From: Galaxea fascicularis | Lineage: Eukaryota > Cnidaria > Anthozoa > Scleractinia > Euphylliidae | NCBI GenBank assembly: GCA_948470475.1 | Contig: OX419336.1 | Span: 27,014,005 to 27,078,004, forward strand | DNA length: 64,000 nucleotides | Direction of reading: 5' to 3' | Shown: positions 46,291 to 56,736 of the stretch, piece after piece | Layout: every line of letters begins with the position of its first letter | Position numbering within the stretch: the stretch's first letter is position 1 | The notes under the pieces: model-generated | Told to the model about the DNA's origin: nothing | The model's database searches: none | What the model saw: the letters and a program-made list of their open reading frames with translations, nothing else | Translations under genes and position numbers: made by a program

Positions 46291-46370
46291 GTTTTATAAA
46301 GTTTTTATATTTTTTATTTTTCAACCAAAAGTTGTCCATTTTCGGTCTAATTTTTAACCAGTTATATATA

Positions 46371-47389
46371 CATAACGCTTCTTCGGTGGGGCTTCGATGT
46401 CAGTGGAGCGCACTCAAGAGTTATTTCTGAGACTTTCTTTGAATGCAATTGCAAGAATGAACTATGTGATATCCAAGCACCTTAGATTACCTAGAGGAGC
46501 TAGGGAAACAGGAGACTGTGGAAAAGAAGGAGTACAATGAGAAATGAGAAAAACCAGAATTCTAAGAGGCAATGATGAATTGCTCATATCTTCCTTTCCT
46601 GCTGTGTGACCTTAACATGAGAGCCTCAGAGCGATACCTCACCTTTACCCTCTTGGTTTCTTTTTCCTGGTTCCTCGTGAAACTTTTGTGATTTAATCAC
46701 CGTTGTTTCGTGGCCTTGCCAACTCGGGAAAGGCGACAGTCTCTGATGGAGGAAGACGGAGAAGTCAACCCACAATTCGAGAACCAGTGAGGACTAGTCG
46801 GTTGTATTTTTTATTCCTTGTTTTTCAGTTGCATTGTACAAAACGAGATATACGACTAAGCCTTCTTTGAACAGCACCTTTCGTTACAGCGCAACAGCTT
46901 AATATTAATATATATAGGTTACGAGACGGCTAATCTAAAATAGAGCTTTGAATGGTTATTGTGCTTTTTACATAAGCCTCCAGGCCTTTTTTTCTTCACT
47001 GATGGTTAAAATACAATTAGAAGTAAACGCATGCTTTCTAGTCATACTTTAATCGGAAATCTGGAGCAATAATCTCATAAAATACGAAACGATAACATTG
47101 AAAAGACGTCACTAACAGGATTACTCTACGTCCTTTTTTGCCTTAAGCGCCTAGTTAATCGTTTACGATAAAAGGATTGGTCTTAATCATTACAGTTCTG
47201 AGACGGTTATCTGAGTCGTAAAGCACACAAGGCTGCACGCAAACATTATTTTGAGCAGTGCTTCTTCTAAGTTACTTTTCCACTTCAGCAATTACGTAGA
47301 GGAGCATGAGTCTGTGTCGATGTAATAAAACCTTGTGGTCTCTTATCAGATGATGTTAGTGTAATACAACCGCCTTAAGTTTTTTTCTT
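46371..47389. other. Non-coding stretch, nothing recognised
   Basis: No frame, repeat ends or RNA-like fold recognised. A short TATATATAGG-like run lies near 46906. Confidence 0.5.
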
Positions 47390-47640
47390 TAACAAAAATA
47401 TGAATTCAAATGAAGAATGATACTCGCAATTGTGAACTCAATTTAATTGCGTTAAGAAGCCTGAAAAAAATTCAGGACTTCAAGGGTTTGAACCCGTGAT
47501 CACGTGATACCGGTGCGATGCTCTAACCAATTGAGCTCAGGATTAAGCCACTGACGATGGGAGCTGGTCAATTGTTCCCGTGAAAAAGATGAATGCAGTT
47601 CATATATGATTTATTTCATATACATCATTCACATCTGAAT
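47390..47640 (-). mobile_element. tRNA-derived SINE
   Basis: On the - strand the sequence contains an A box (GAGCTCAATTGGTTAGAGC, about 47520-47538) and a B box (GGGTTCAAACCC, 47484-47495) at tRNA-like spacing. A non-tRNA body follows (CCTGAATTTTTTTCAGGCTT, then an inverted AACGCAATT...AATTGCG-like stretch, then ATCATTCTTCATTTG). The acceptor arms no longer pair properly, so this is not a working tRNA. RNA polymerase III boxes plus a unique tail define a SINE. I recognise this head-body combination as a common coral family from memory. Confidence 0.75.
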
Positions 47641-49419
47641 TCAGTTTACAATCCTGAACATAGAAAAAAGAAGTTGCTTAAGAAAGAACGCTAATTTCTA
47701 ATGACTGTCCTGGCCTGCCTGAATAAGCAACCACATTTTCTATCGTGCTTTAGTCTTATAAGTTTGTCAACTGAATAGAGACGTACTTATCACAAGCAAC
47801 GTAAACCTTGTTTACGCTAAAAATACCGCGTGAAAGCGAGGCGATAGTTATGGAATGGAATAAGTCCTTCGTTAGGTCCCTTAGGTGACCGTAGGAAGAC
47901 CCAGGAAGGCTCTGAGTATGGCATGAGAAGGAATGAAAATATTTCCAGATACCAGAGTAGACGGTTTTGAACTAAAAGCAGATTAGAATGGACCTTTGTT
48001 CACGCCTTAACGACACATGAGATGGGAAGGACTGGTTACAAACCGCCTTGATTAAGCTATTAAGATGGAGATTAACAGTAGCTTTGTGAATTGAAAGTAC
48101 ACTGTGGTAATCGAACGAAAAAAATACAAAACAAGTCAAGCACTTCACTCATTTACATCATTCCTGTTGATACTGTTCCCCTACAATATCCAAGTAACCA
48201 AAAACTGAAAGGCTCCTCCTCAACAACGATGAACTTCAGTTCAGGTTCATTCACGAATTTATAGCGAAAAGTCGTGGAATGCCACGAGGGCAAATGAAAA
48301 ATGTAGACACCAAGCCTTTGAGTTAAATGTTTGTTCAAACGATTTCTCAGGCCATTTAAATTAGGTAAAGATTTTTCTTTTCAAGTGTAGCTTTTTTCAT
48401 GCATTTAAAAGTTCTTTCATTGAACGCAGCTAATTTTTAAAATCTGGCTCCAGTCATCTCCCCTTGCCGTTTACTTTTATTGTAAATATCTTGTTATTTT
48501 ATGTTCCTTCGTAAGCAAAGTTTTCCAAATTAAAAATGAGCCGTTTCAAACTCGTCAGCCAGCTCATAAGCAATGCCCTTTTCTCTTACCTCTGTCGGTC
48601 CCTAATGTGATAAAAGTTTCCTTTCCATATTTTCCTTCGCGTATATTTTCCTTTGGGAGAAGATATGGAGAGTTCCGTCTGTATGTTACTGCCTTAAGGA
48701 ATTGTAGTTGCCAGGTTCCTCCAGTGTCACCTGAAAAAAGCGGTGAAAACGTGGGATTATAAGGCACTGAGTTCGAAAAGGTCGCGTAATCGAGTTTGTT
48801 TACTAGATTTTCCGCATGGATTCCATGCGTGGTCCCTGTATCCGCTGAAGAAGATTAGTTTAAAGTTACGTTGCAAACCTTGAGTAGCCGACGTAATAAG
48901 TCAAATTTTCTCACACTTTTTTACGTTTATAATATTAGTTGCCAATCACTTGTCTAGGAAGCTGTCCCTGCGCCTGGCAGTCTATTATCAAGGCTGTGCT
49001 CTAAGAAAAGTAGTTGGGAGCCCATAACCTCTACGCCCTTGAGATCCAGGGCAACCAGCATATAGGTTTGGTGCAAAAACCAATAATGCGTGCTGCCCAC
49101 AGGCAAAAGTAAGTCGCCAGGGGCCACCGGGCTTTGCTACATCACAGCCAAGATTGATTTTAAGTATTCGTCACTATTTACGTACACGCATTTTTACTAA
49201 TGTACGCAATTTGACTTTATTCCAAGAGGATTTTGTGGTCACGCCTGCCTTTAGTGAAGAATGTTCTACGTTAAAATGTTTAGGTCAGTATCAACAGCTT
49301 AGAATAGCAAAAGCTAGTTTAAGGACTTTGTTGTTGTATTGTTTGTCAGTGCTTTATTATGAATTCTATACATTTGGCTAAGGTTTCTTAAATTCGTTGT
49401 GTGTGAGTTGGTATGCAAT
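47641..49419. other. Non-coding stretch, nothing recognised
   Basis: No frame longer than about 75 codons. The last ~250 bp may be an unrecognisable upstream part of the LINE that follows. Confidence 0.5.
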
Positions 49420-50010
49420 GGTTGGAATTACACTTTACAACACAAAGATCCGCCCTCTATTAGAGTACGCGTCACCTGTTTGGAGAGGTTTACCTTGAAC
49501 TATCTGTCTGAAGAAGTCCAACGAGTTAATACTTTAATGGCTACTTTTCAATTATTTTCTTCATACTTTGTACAAATTTGACAGGCTGTAATGTAAACCT
49601 ATTCTCTCCTGTCGCTTCCCGCCTCGACTAGCCAATGCTATTTGCGGGAAGCGACCATTTTGTATTTTTCTTGTGTCAAATAGCAAATAAAGTTGAAGTT
49701 GAAAGTTGAAGTTGAGATCGTAGCCTTAGTATTATTGGCGTACCAAGAACTGCCCTCCCTGCGCTTCATGAGAGAAGGAGCACTGCTACCAAACGAGAAT
49801 TTGAAAAAATTCTGAAGGACGAATCTGACCCAAATAACGTTTTTGTTAAATCGGCACCAAAAAATCAATATATTTTTATATTTTATTTTTATTTCAACAT
49901 ATTATTACGATTATTATTTGCCATTTTTCCCGCATTTTTAATATTGTATCGCCATTGTATTTTTTCACTCAAGATGGTCAAATAAAGCGCATTATTATCT
50001 TATTATTTCA
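49420..50010 (+). mobile_element. 5'-truncated LINE (CR1/L2-like) 3' end, interrupted by another LINE tail
   Basis: Broken frames give the C-terminal end of a LINE reverse transcriptase: KIRPLLEYASPVWRGLP, then (frameshift) YLSEEVQRV, then, after an insertion, SLSIIGVPRTALPALHERRS and FEKILKDESDPNNVFVK. The order and motifs (RPLLEYASPVW, LSEEVQRVQ.RSL.IIG) are those of non-LTR elements in the CR1/L2/RTE range. The 3' end runs through GGTCAAATAAAGCGCATTATTATC into a TTATTA-rich tail. Frameshifts and the insertion make it dead. The exact clade cannot be given without alignment. Confidence 0.75.
49528..49715 (+). mobile_element. Inserted LINE/SINE 3' tail ending in GTTGAA repeats
   Basis: The reverse-transcriptase similarity of the host LINE stops at CAACGAGTT (49527) and resumes at AGATCGTAGCC (49716). 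The intervening ~188 bp has a CGCTTCCCGC...GCGGGAAGCG hairpin, then GTCAAATAGCAAATAAAGTTGAAGTTG and a (GTTGAA)n-type tail. This is how a 5'-truncated non-LTR insertion looks. It shows the host LINE is older than the insertion. Confidence 0.65.
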
Positions 50011-51207
50011 CTCTTTTAGAGTGTTCGTTCTTCCCAGTAAAAATCTAATGTTTGGTAGTTATTGAAGTGTGTAGATACTTTCCATTGCAAAAGGTATCTA
50101 TTTGAGAGACCAATGAAAGAACTTACAGGTTGTGAAAATTTACAGTTTGTTTATTTGTTAAACTGTTGAAAACCCTTAAAGTTTTTAGCTTACGTAAACT
50201 CAGCGGCCACTTGGACTCAAGGCCCGACTGTGATGAGATTCGTCTCTAGGAGCTTCGAATGTTATTAGACTGAAGACTGTGTGCCATGAGATATTATATT
50301 CTTTATCGCTTATTAGCAGTTCGGCTTATAATAGACAAGTTAATAACGGGTGGTTAAGTATGAAAATAATCCTTTCACTTTACTCTGCTATCATCTTCTT
50401 CGGCTCAATCACGTCGGAAGTTGAGCCAAATATGCATAAAAATACCCTCATCATTTTGACTTGAGAAAATCATTTTTTACTAGGAGAGGGAACGTTCTTC
50501 GGTTACTTTTGTCGAAACACTTAAAAAATGACAGCAATAAGTAGTTTGCGAAAAAAAACAATCCGACGCTTTTAAAATCGGGCGACCACTTGTCTAATCA
50601 CATGAGGCTGATGAAGATAAGAAGTATTAATCAAGTGCTATTCATTCTTGTCCTATTCCGTTAACTCAATTGTCGAAACGTAACAACCATCGTTTTCACA
50701 GACAAAGTAATTTCAGAGCGAAATGAATTTTTTTTTCTGATCCTGATATCATTTATCTTTGCTAAACGAATAAACGCAAAATGATGACGACAATTTGCTC
50801 GGCAGATCTTAGTCAAGTCATCGTTTTGTGTAACCGTGGAAGCAAATTGCGCGCTTTTCATTCTCTGGAAAACATAGAAAAAACACCTACGGAGCAGGTA
50901 TTTATTGATTCACCGAATTTACAATTCTGTCTTTCAAAAATATCTACCACTGAGAAGATCTCGAAGATGCCAACGATTGTCGAGCATAATTCATTAATAA
51001 TTCACGGAAATTCCTGTGGTAACCGAGGGTTTGCGAACGTGTTTTGGGCACGTATACGTATCTAAAATGTAGTAAGTGAGTACAACGAACCGTGGCGAAA
51101 TGTGTGCGACTTGTCGTCGTAAAGATTGACCGCAAAAGACTGAGGTTCTTACGCATGCGTAAAGCGTGCGTAAGAGCGTTCCTGTACTGGTTAGGATAGT
51201 GAGATTT
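50011..51207. other. Mostly non-coding; one block similar to the 35-37 kb repeat
   Basis: GCCACTTGGACTCAAGGCCCGA at about 50207 and TCTCTAG near 50243 resemble the 35710 and 37130 blocks. The rest has no recognised gene. The end of the interval may include the non-coding tail of the Penelope-like element on the - strand. Confidence 0.4.
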
Positions 51208-52024
51208 TCATTCATCAATTAGGAAGATTAATTTTTGTCCTAAATTCTTACGAATTTCCCTGATACCTTGATGTAAGGAAAGGCCGCGGATTGCCATGTG
51301 TTGTTTGGAGTGGTTAGCAGTTAGGGACGTCATGGCGAGTGACTGGTTCGTCTTCCTGTCTCGCCAATTTATAGCTTTTTGCACAAGGTACAGGTTATGC
51401 AATGGATGGCATTGGTGGAGGTATCGGTGGTCTTTACAGATCGCTTAGGTCCCGATATTTTGCTAACTGTTTTGAATGAAAGGACAGGTTTTGCATCGTG
51501 AGCTCGCGCATTTAAACGTGCCAGGTTGCTCATTTGTTTAAACTGCGCTTCTAACCAAAATGTTGCCTACGTCTTTGTCGCGTTTGAATGTTGGTGGTTG
51601 CGAAAAGATTCTACCAATCTCGGGATCATTTTGGAGTAATTCAAAGTTATCAAGAATGATGGATTTGACCGCATGATTGGGAGAATGAAAAGTGAGCGTG
51701 ACTAAGGAATTCGTCATTCTTATCCTTTTGTGACGTTTGTAGTGCTGACTGTCGATCAATTTGTTGGGTGTCAATGGGAAAGACTGTGTATAGAGATGTA
51801 ATGTCCATGCTGAAAATGAGCTGGTCTTCGCCGGGGAAATTGAAATCGCGGAACATTTCTAGTGCGTGTGTACTGAGTTTAACGTATGATGGCAAAGGTT
51901 TGACGATAGGCGCCATAATCCTATCCAAGTCACTGGAAATGACTTCAGTAAAGCAACTACAGGCGGAAGCGATCTGTTTATAGTTAAAGGCCTTTGCGTA
52001 ATTTGATTTACAACTCCGGCCCAT
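51208..52024 (-). pseudogene. Internally deleted Penelope-like element (RT and C-terminal fragments)
   Basis: On the - strand the first ~90 codons carry YVKLSTHALEMFRDFNFPGE then QLIFSMDITSLYTVFPI, the start of a Penelope-like reverse transcriptase (DxxSLYT is its motif A region). The next codons jump directly to a downstream part (QQIDRQSALQTSQKDK, then in another frame HNHAVK-type sequence with SIILDNFELLQNDPEIGRIF and KRDKDVGNILVRSA). A further fragment at 51402-51208 has HSKQHMAIRGLSLHQG. The RT core with the catalytic YxDD and the GIY-YIG nuclease core are deleted or destroyed, so the element is dead. It is a different subfamily, or a different part, from the remnant at 45.4-46.4 kb. Confidence 0.78.
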
Positions 52025-52609
52025 TTAAGATATTACCAATGGTGTTATTTAGATTACGTGGAGCAGATTCCTGAGCGATGCCAGCATTTAACAATAAAGA
52101 GCTTTTTAGGTTTAAAAGATAAACTCCTTTGCAAAACGAAACCCCATTTGCGCATCAATCTCCAACTGATTGGAGGAGTTGCTCTGGCTATGCAGATATA
52201 AAGACATCACCAGGATGGAAGAACAATACAGGGTTGTGAATTAAACAATTGAAGAACTAGTCCTGGTTATCACCAACTCTTAGTTCAAGCGTACATCTTT
52301 CTAATTTGTGTGGGTGTTCTTCTGGATGCTTGTCTATATGTTTTTCTTTAGTTTTCGTTCAAACACACTCTGATAGAAAAAAAGCAAAGTGTTATTAGTA
52401 GAGTAGTAAAAAGGGGCTGATCACCAGATACGTCATGTTACATTGAATGCGTCAACCTGAATGCAACAGACTTCCGACGCCTGGAAACGACTGTGTACAG
52501 GTGTTGCAATAATGCTATGTAATATATTTTTGGAAAAGACAGTACCAGTCTACCACACGAGGATCGAGTGAATGAATAAATAGATAAATAGATGATGGAT
52601 GGATGGATG
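52025..52609. other. Non-coding stretch ending in (GATG)n
   Basis: Nothing is recognised apart from the short AATAGATAAATAGATGATGGATGGATGGATGG tract in pieces at about 52578-52609, next to the end of the SINE. Confidence 0.5.
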
Positions 52610-52870
52610 GTAATAATAATAAATACTAAATTGACCACCCCCTTAGAGGGGGTTTTCAGTGACAATGAAACAAACAATACAAATGAACGCAACAGAGTCA
52701 AGAATCCCAACTGATGGGAGGCAGACCAGTTGGCTATTTACAAGGATGACCGAGGAGTTGAACCAGGCACGAACCCAGAACAACACCAGCTAGTGGCTAG
52801 AGCGGGATTTGAACCCGGGTCACCGCATTGAAATCCAGCGCCCTAGACCACTCGGCCATCCTGCCTCCAC
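52610..52870 (-). mobile_element. tRNA-derived SINE (Leu/Ser-like head)
   Basis: On the - strand the head reads GCAGGATGGCCGAGTGGTCT (A box TGGCCGAGTGG, 52848-52858), then AGGGCGCTGGATTTCAATGC and the B box GGGTTCAAATCC (52805-52816). The TGGCCGAGTGGT...GGGCGCTGG pattern is that of a class II tRNA (Ser/Leu). The head ends at CTCTAGCCACTAGCTGGTGT, and a SINE body follows with GCCAACTGGTCTGCCTCC and GGGATTCTTGACTC. It ends in a TTATTATTACC tail at about 52610. A body far longer than a tRNA and the tail make it a SINE, not a tRNA gene. Confidence 0.85.
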
Positions 52871-52916
52871 AAAGTAGATAATAACGGGGCTGATGTTGAT
52901 TATTCGTTCAATGCAT

Positions 52917-52938
52917 ATCATCATCATCATCATCATCA

Positions 52939-52986
<48 letters not shown>

Positions 52987-53041
52987 CACTATCAATTGTT
53001 ATTATAAAAATATCTAGAAGAAATTGCTCCTTAAAAGTCAA

Positions 53042-53085
<44 letters not shown>

Positions 53086-53087
53086 GT
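52917..53087. repeat. (ATC)n and (ATT)n microsatellites
   Basis: An ATC run (52917-52941) passes into an ATT run (52942-52984). A second ATT run lies at 53044-53085. Long Ile/Tyr/Leu homopolymer frames here are artefacts of the repeat. Confidence 0.95.
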
Positions 53088-55246
53088 TACTACTATTCTT
53101 TTATTACTATTTCTGTTATCATTGCTGTTGTTGTTGCTATTGCCGATATTACCTGTATGCAATTATCCTCTATGGCTTTCGCAAAGTCGCTTATTCTAGG
53201 GCAAGATTAAATAATTGTTTCCTAAAATGTCAAAGAATGCGATGTGTAATTTTAATAAGACACTGTTTTCTTCAAAAATAACCTTGCCATCTGTTTTGTC
53301 AATACTTTGACAATCACTGATGACTAATCTGATAGCCCTGAGTCAAAACACGCAAAAATGTTATATACGACATAATTAAAGGAGGCACTGATGTAAAGAG
53401 CGCCGAGTAATGAAATTGTTCTTGTAACGCCATTCACGGCATTTTTTGACGTCGGTTCTTTGGAATACTTTCGAGTGCTTCTTCTTGAGATTAAGCTATA
53501 TCGCGCTACTTTTGAGAGTCTTCAAAGTGAAACAGGAGAGCCGTTCTAAGGTAACGACCAGTCTTCAAATTTCTAAGTATTGTTAAACTACATTTGTGTG
53601 AATGCTGCGGTTACGTAATGTCTCAGCTAAGAGCACCATGTTGAGATTTACTTCGTTGTCAAGGTCATTTCTCGACAGGGAGTGAAATAAGTTTACTTCA
53701 GTTTTTCTTAATTGTGACAAACGCATTGATAGCAGATGCTTAAATATGTATCCGCATTTGTACGATTAAAGAGTCAGCCTAGGTTATGTTGAAAGATAAC
53801 AAACGCTAAATTGGCCATCAAATGGGGCACAGAAGTCCTTTCTCCATTTAATGGCTACTTCGTTTCATGTCATCGAAGTTTTGAGAAAGCAAAACTCTTA
53901 TGGCTTTCAATAATTACACCTTTAACCTGTATAAATGACATCGTGAGACTTCAAAACAGGCGTTTTTCATCTTCAAATATTTTGTCCCCAGCGATATGAG
54001 TTGGTTCCCCGACATTAGATTTGTGTTTTGCCTTAATATCTGTTGCTGCCACCAACGTTTTGACTTCTCTTGGTAAGTGAAAAATTGAAATGCGTTTATA
54101 AATCACAGAAAACCGATTAATCGAATTTATTGCTGAAGAACCACAAATTCTTCTCGCTTATCAACACCTACCAAAGACGGCAAACTAACCATAGCTGATG
54201 AGATTTCCATAATACAACTTGTTTCACTTTACAGGTAAGTGCTCGTAACTTTGCCGCCAACACCGCAAATTACAAACAAGTGTGTTTTCCATATGCCTTT
54301 CTCTATAACTATTTTATTCACGATGAAATCCCAATGTCGTCAAGTATCAGGCTGCATCGCCTGTATATCCGGTTTCTGTGGTGACCAAATTTCCAGAGAA
54401 ATTCACTTTCGCCAAATGCAAAGCGACTTTCGGTTAAGGTGTCGGCGTTGGTATCATGTTCAATTTTCATTTTGATGTTATATTGAACACAAAGAAGATG
54501 ATTAAACTAATCAATTAATCACACCTCAACCTTTCGGTGAAGCCGTTGAAGCCTTACCCCAGACCCAATGTCTCTTGTGTTGACAAACAAGTTTAAACTG
54601 ACTTTTTGCGTAATCTCGGATGATCGTTGCGTAAATTGGCTCGTGCTAAGATCACATGGCAAATTGTTTTATAATGCTTTTACTTTGGTTTTTTCCTTAC
54701 ATCGCTGAACGTAGTTTTCATTTTGAAATAATGAATAACGTACATATATAAATATGCACGATGCTGACCATGCTTGTGAAAGCTGCTAGTTATATAATTT
54801 GATCTTCGAAAACGAGTTAGATATTCACATTGCACGTCAAACGAAACATTATATTAAAGGAAAAAATTATGAGCACAAAGCCATATATTTTCAATTTCAC
54901 AGAACTTTGTTATTACAAATATGTTTTTGACATATCGATAGGAAAATATGTTAATCATATATTTCTCGGAGTCATCGGGAGAAATGTGCGACATTTACGC
55001 ATATTAATGAGCCATCGCAGCCTGGCAACGGACTATTGAAGTGTAAATGCGTAATAAAAGCGTCATAATAGTAAAGAAAATGGATGTTTTGGGGGCGATA
55101 CACTGACTAAAATCGTCTTTTTGGACGTAAAAATGCAAATCATTTAACATGGTAGAGCGGATTCTTATACTTAAAGGGTTAATATATCATCGTGGCCTAG
55201 TTTTAAGTGAAATAAACGAGATTAAGTTGTAGACTTTTTACTTTGA
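53088..55246. other. Non-coding stretch, nothing recognised
   Basis: Short frames only. Near 55222 the words AAGTTGTAGACTTTTTACTT and GAAAAT resemble a segment inside the following duplicated unit (about 55413), so a small older internal duplication may straddle the left edge. Confidence 0.5.
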
Positions 55247-56736
55247 AAATCGGGCTTTTTGCGGTATCGGCAGTGTGTAAAAAGACCCTTAGTAGAGTTA
55301 CACATCGATTTTCTGCCAAACTAAGGACAAATGTTCAGATGATATAGCAGATTAGTTAATACACGTGTATTACTTACACGTTAATAGCTTTTTCTCGAAA
55401 TTTGGAGCAGAATAAGTTGTAGACTTTTGCGTTTGAAAATATACGGTTTAAATAAACTTGGCGCGAGTTCAGAGTCAAGCCATTGTCTTTGCAAAAACAA
55501 TGGTTGCCATGAAGAAAGAATACGCAGTAATACGCTATTGAAGAAAACCAGTCATCTGTAGCAGCCTTATCGACAAACTTCTAACAAGGCAGAAAAACCA
55601 GTCGCGCGCGAAATAAAACTCGCTTAGCAATCACAGCTTGCGGTCGGTAATCAGCAACACTGTTGCAAAGATGTCTGATGTAAGGGTAAATGACTTGGAC
55701 CAGGAGCTCTTTTCAGAGCTTACAGACTCCCTGGTCCAACCTTTACTTGTGCATGTAGTTGCACCGTTTGTAAACGGAAACGATCCAAATTATTGTGTTC
55801 AAATTAACGGGAACGTTTTATAATTATGGGAATGGAGAATCATGGATGGCAGCTTGAAGAAACTATTCGCTGTTCTTCAGAGCAACCTTCGTGCGAATGG
55901 CTATCAACTTGGGGAGTCTGTGTTTGATCGGGTCTCTCTTTTACTGAATACTAAAACAAGAACTTTCGTGGCTAAAATTAAAGAAGAGAGAAATGGAAAG
56001 CGAAGGAATAAGAAGAAAGCCGAAACTTGGACAAAACTGACCATCTATCCCGCCGAAATTTCGCATTCGCCTTACGACATAGTAAATGAGCTGAGTCACA
56101 AAGTTGATCACTTAAACGAAACGGTCCAAGAGCAAGCGACAGAATTGTATGAGCAAATGAAAGAGGCTACAGTGGGCAGCTGCAGACATAAGGGAAAATT
56201 AAACGTTTCAGCGAGGTCGGTGAGTTCTGCCAAATGAGTTTTAATTTTGTTTTAAATTATCGTTTCGCAGCTGCATGCATCTTGCCAGTACTTAACAGCA
56301 TTTTTCGTGACACATAGGAATAAGACGAATTAAAGAGGCCCTGTGGTTTCCTGAAACTTATGGTCTGATGTCAGAATCCCTTGTGGTGAATCATAACCTT
56401 TCCTTTTCCTTCATGCAGCAATAAGATTAGCATTCTGTCAGGTTTAACGAAACCAACAAACACTTTTTTATGCAAAACTTTGTAAACTCGAGTATTCTGG
56501 TTTTAAGAAATAAAACAATAACAATGGCGTCTGCCACCTTTTGTTTAAATACTCCGCTTACTTTTAGATAATGAGCCCTGCGATATTCCCTATGGAGGTT
56601 AGCGTGCGTTCTTGGTAACCAATCAATTAGGTTCTTCCTGATCGTCTTTGAATAATGACGCGTAGTATGACAGATCTAGAGCTTTCTTAAGCTGTAAGTA
56701 AATGTCGCGAGAGCAATAGCCATTTCTCCCGATGTA
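55247..56736 (+). repeat. 1.49-kb duplicated segment, copy 1
   Basis: Matches 58258-59743 base for base at a constant offset of 3007, with only a handful of substitutions between the cores and no indel seen. Homology begins around CGGGCTTTTTGCGG (55251) and ends at ATGTA (56736), after which the sequences are unrelated. The segment includes an upstream region, the broken coding unit at 55671-56237, a candidate splice donor and about 500 bp beyond. The ends have no TG...CA or target duplication, so LTRs are unlikely. It looks like a recent segmental or transposon-mediated duplication. Confidence 0.95.
55671..56237 (+). pseudogene. Unrecognised gene start with shared in-frame stop, copy 1
   Basis: An ATG in good context (GCAAAGATGTC) opens 50 codons (MSDVRVNDLDQELFSELTDS...) to a TAA at 55821-55823. 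The same frame stays open through six codons into an ATG at 55842 and a further 131 codons. Numbered from that ATG, the second part has a Lys/Arg-rich cluster at 50-59 and a likely coiled coil at about 81-108. It also has TKLTIYPAEISHSPYDIV at 64-81. A good splice donor (TCG|GTGAGT, GT at 56220-56221) falls after residue 126, so the last residues may be intronic and the gene may continue in exons not found. Options are one gene broken by a nonsense mutation before duplication, stop-codon readthrough, or translation of the second part alone. No family assigned; the multicopy look suggests a transposon-related protein. Confidence 0.55.

Larger units (their letters stand above)
45381..46370 (+). 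mobile_element. Penelope-like element remnant with inverted terminal repeats
   Basis: The ends at about 45381-45544 and 46197-46370 are inverted copies of one roughly 165-bp sequence. Shared parts include AACTGGTTAAAA, the GACCGAAAT region, ACTTTATAAAACGTTTCGGT and ACAACAATGAATAATAAACA. Both ends abut TA-rich DNA. Inside, 45637-45797 reads on the + strand as the C-terminal part of a Penelope-like polyprotein. Each inverted end carries a sequence resembling a hammerhead ribozyme core. Penelope-like elements are known to carry hammerhead motifs in their terminal pLTRs and to show inverted pLTR arrangements, so the combination supports the call. The catalytic domains (reverse transcriptase, GIY-YIG) are absent. 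Confidence 0.75.

Noticed and set aside
47484..47538. tRNA-like A and B boxes as a real tRNA gene
   Set aside because: Acceptor arms do not pair and a SINE body follows, so it is a SINE.
52792..52862. tRNA-Ser/Leu gene on the - strand
   Set aside because: A SINE body and TTATTATTACC tail follow the head; anticodon region is not intact.
52893..53281. Frames with poly-Ile, poly-Tyr and poly-Leu
   Set aside because: Translations of the ATT/ATC microsatellites, not genes.
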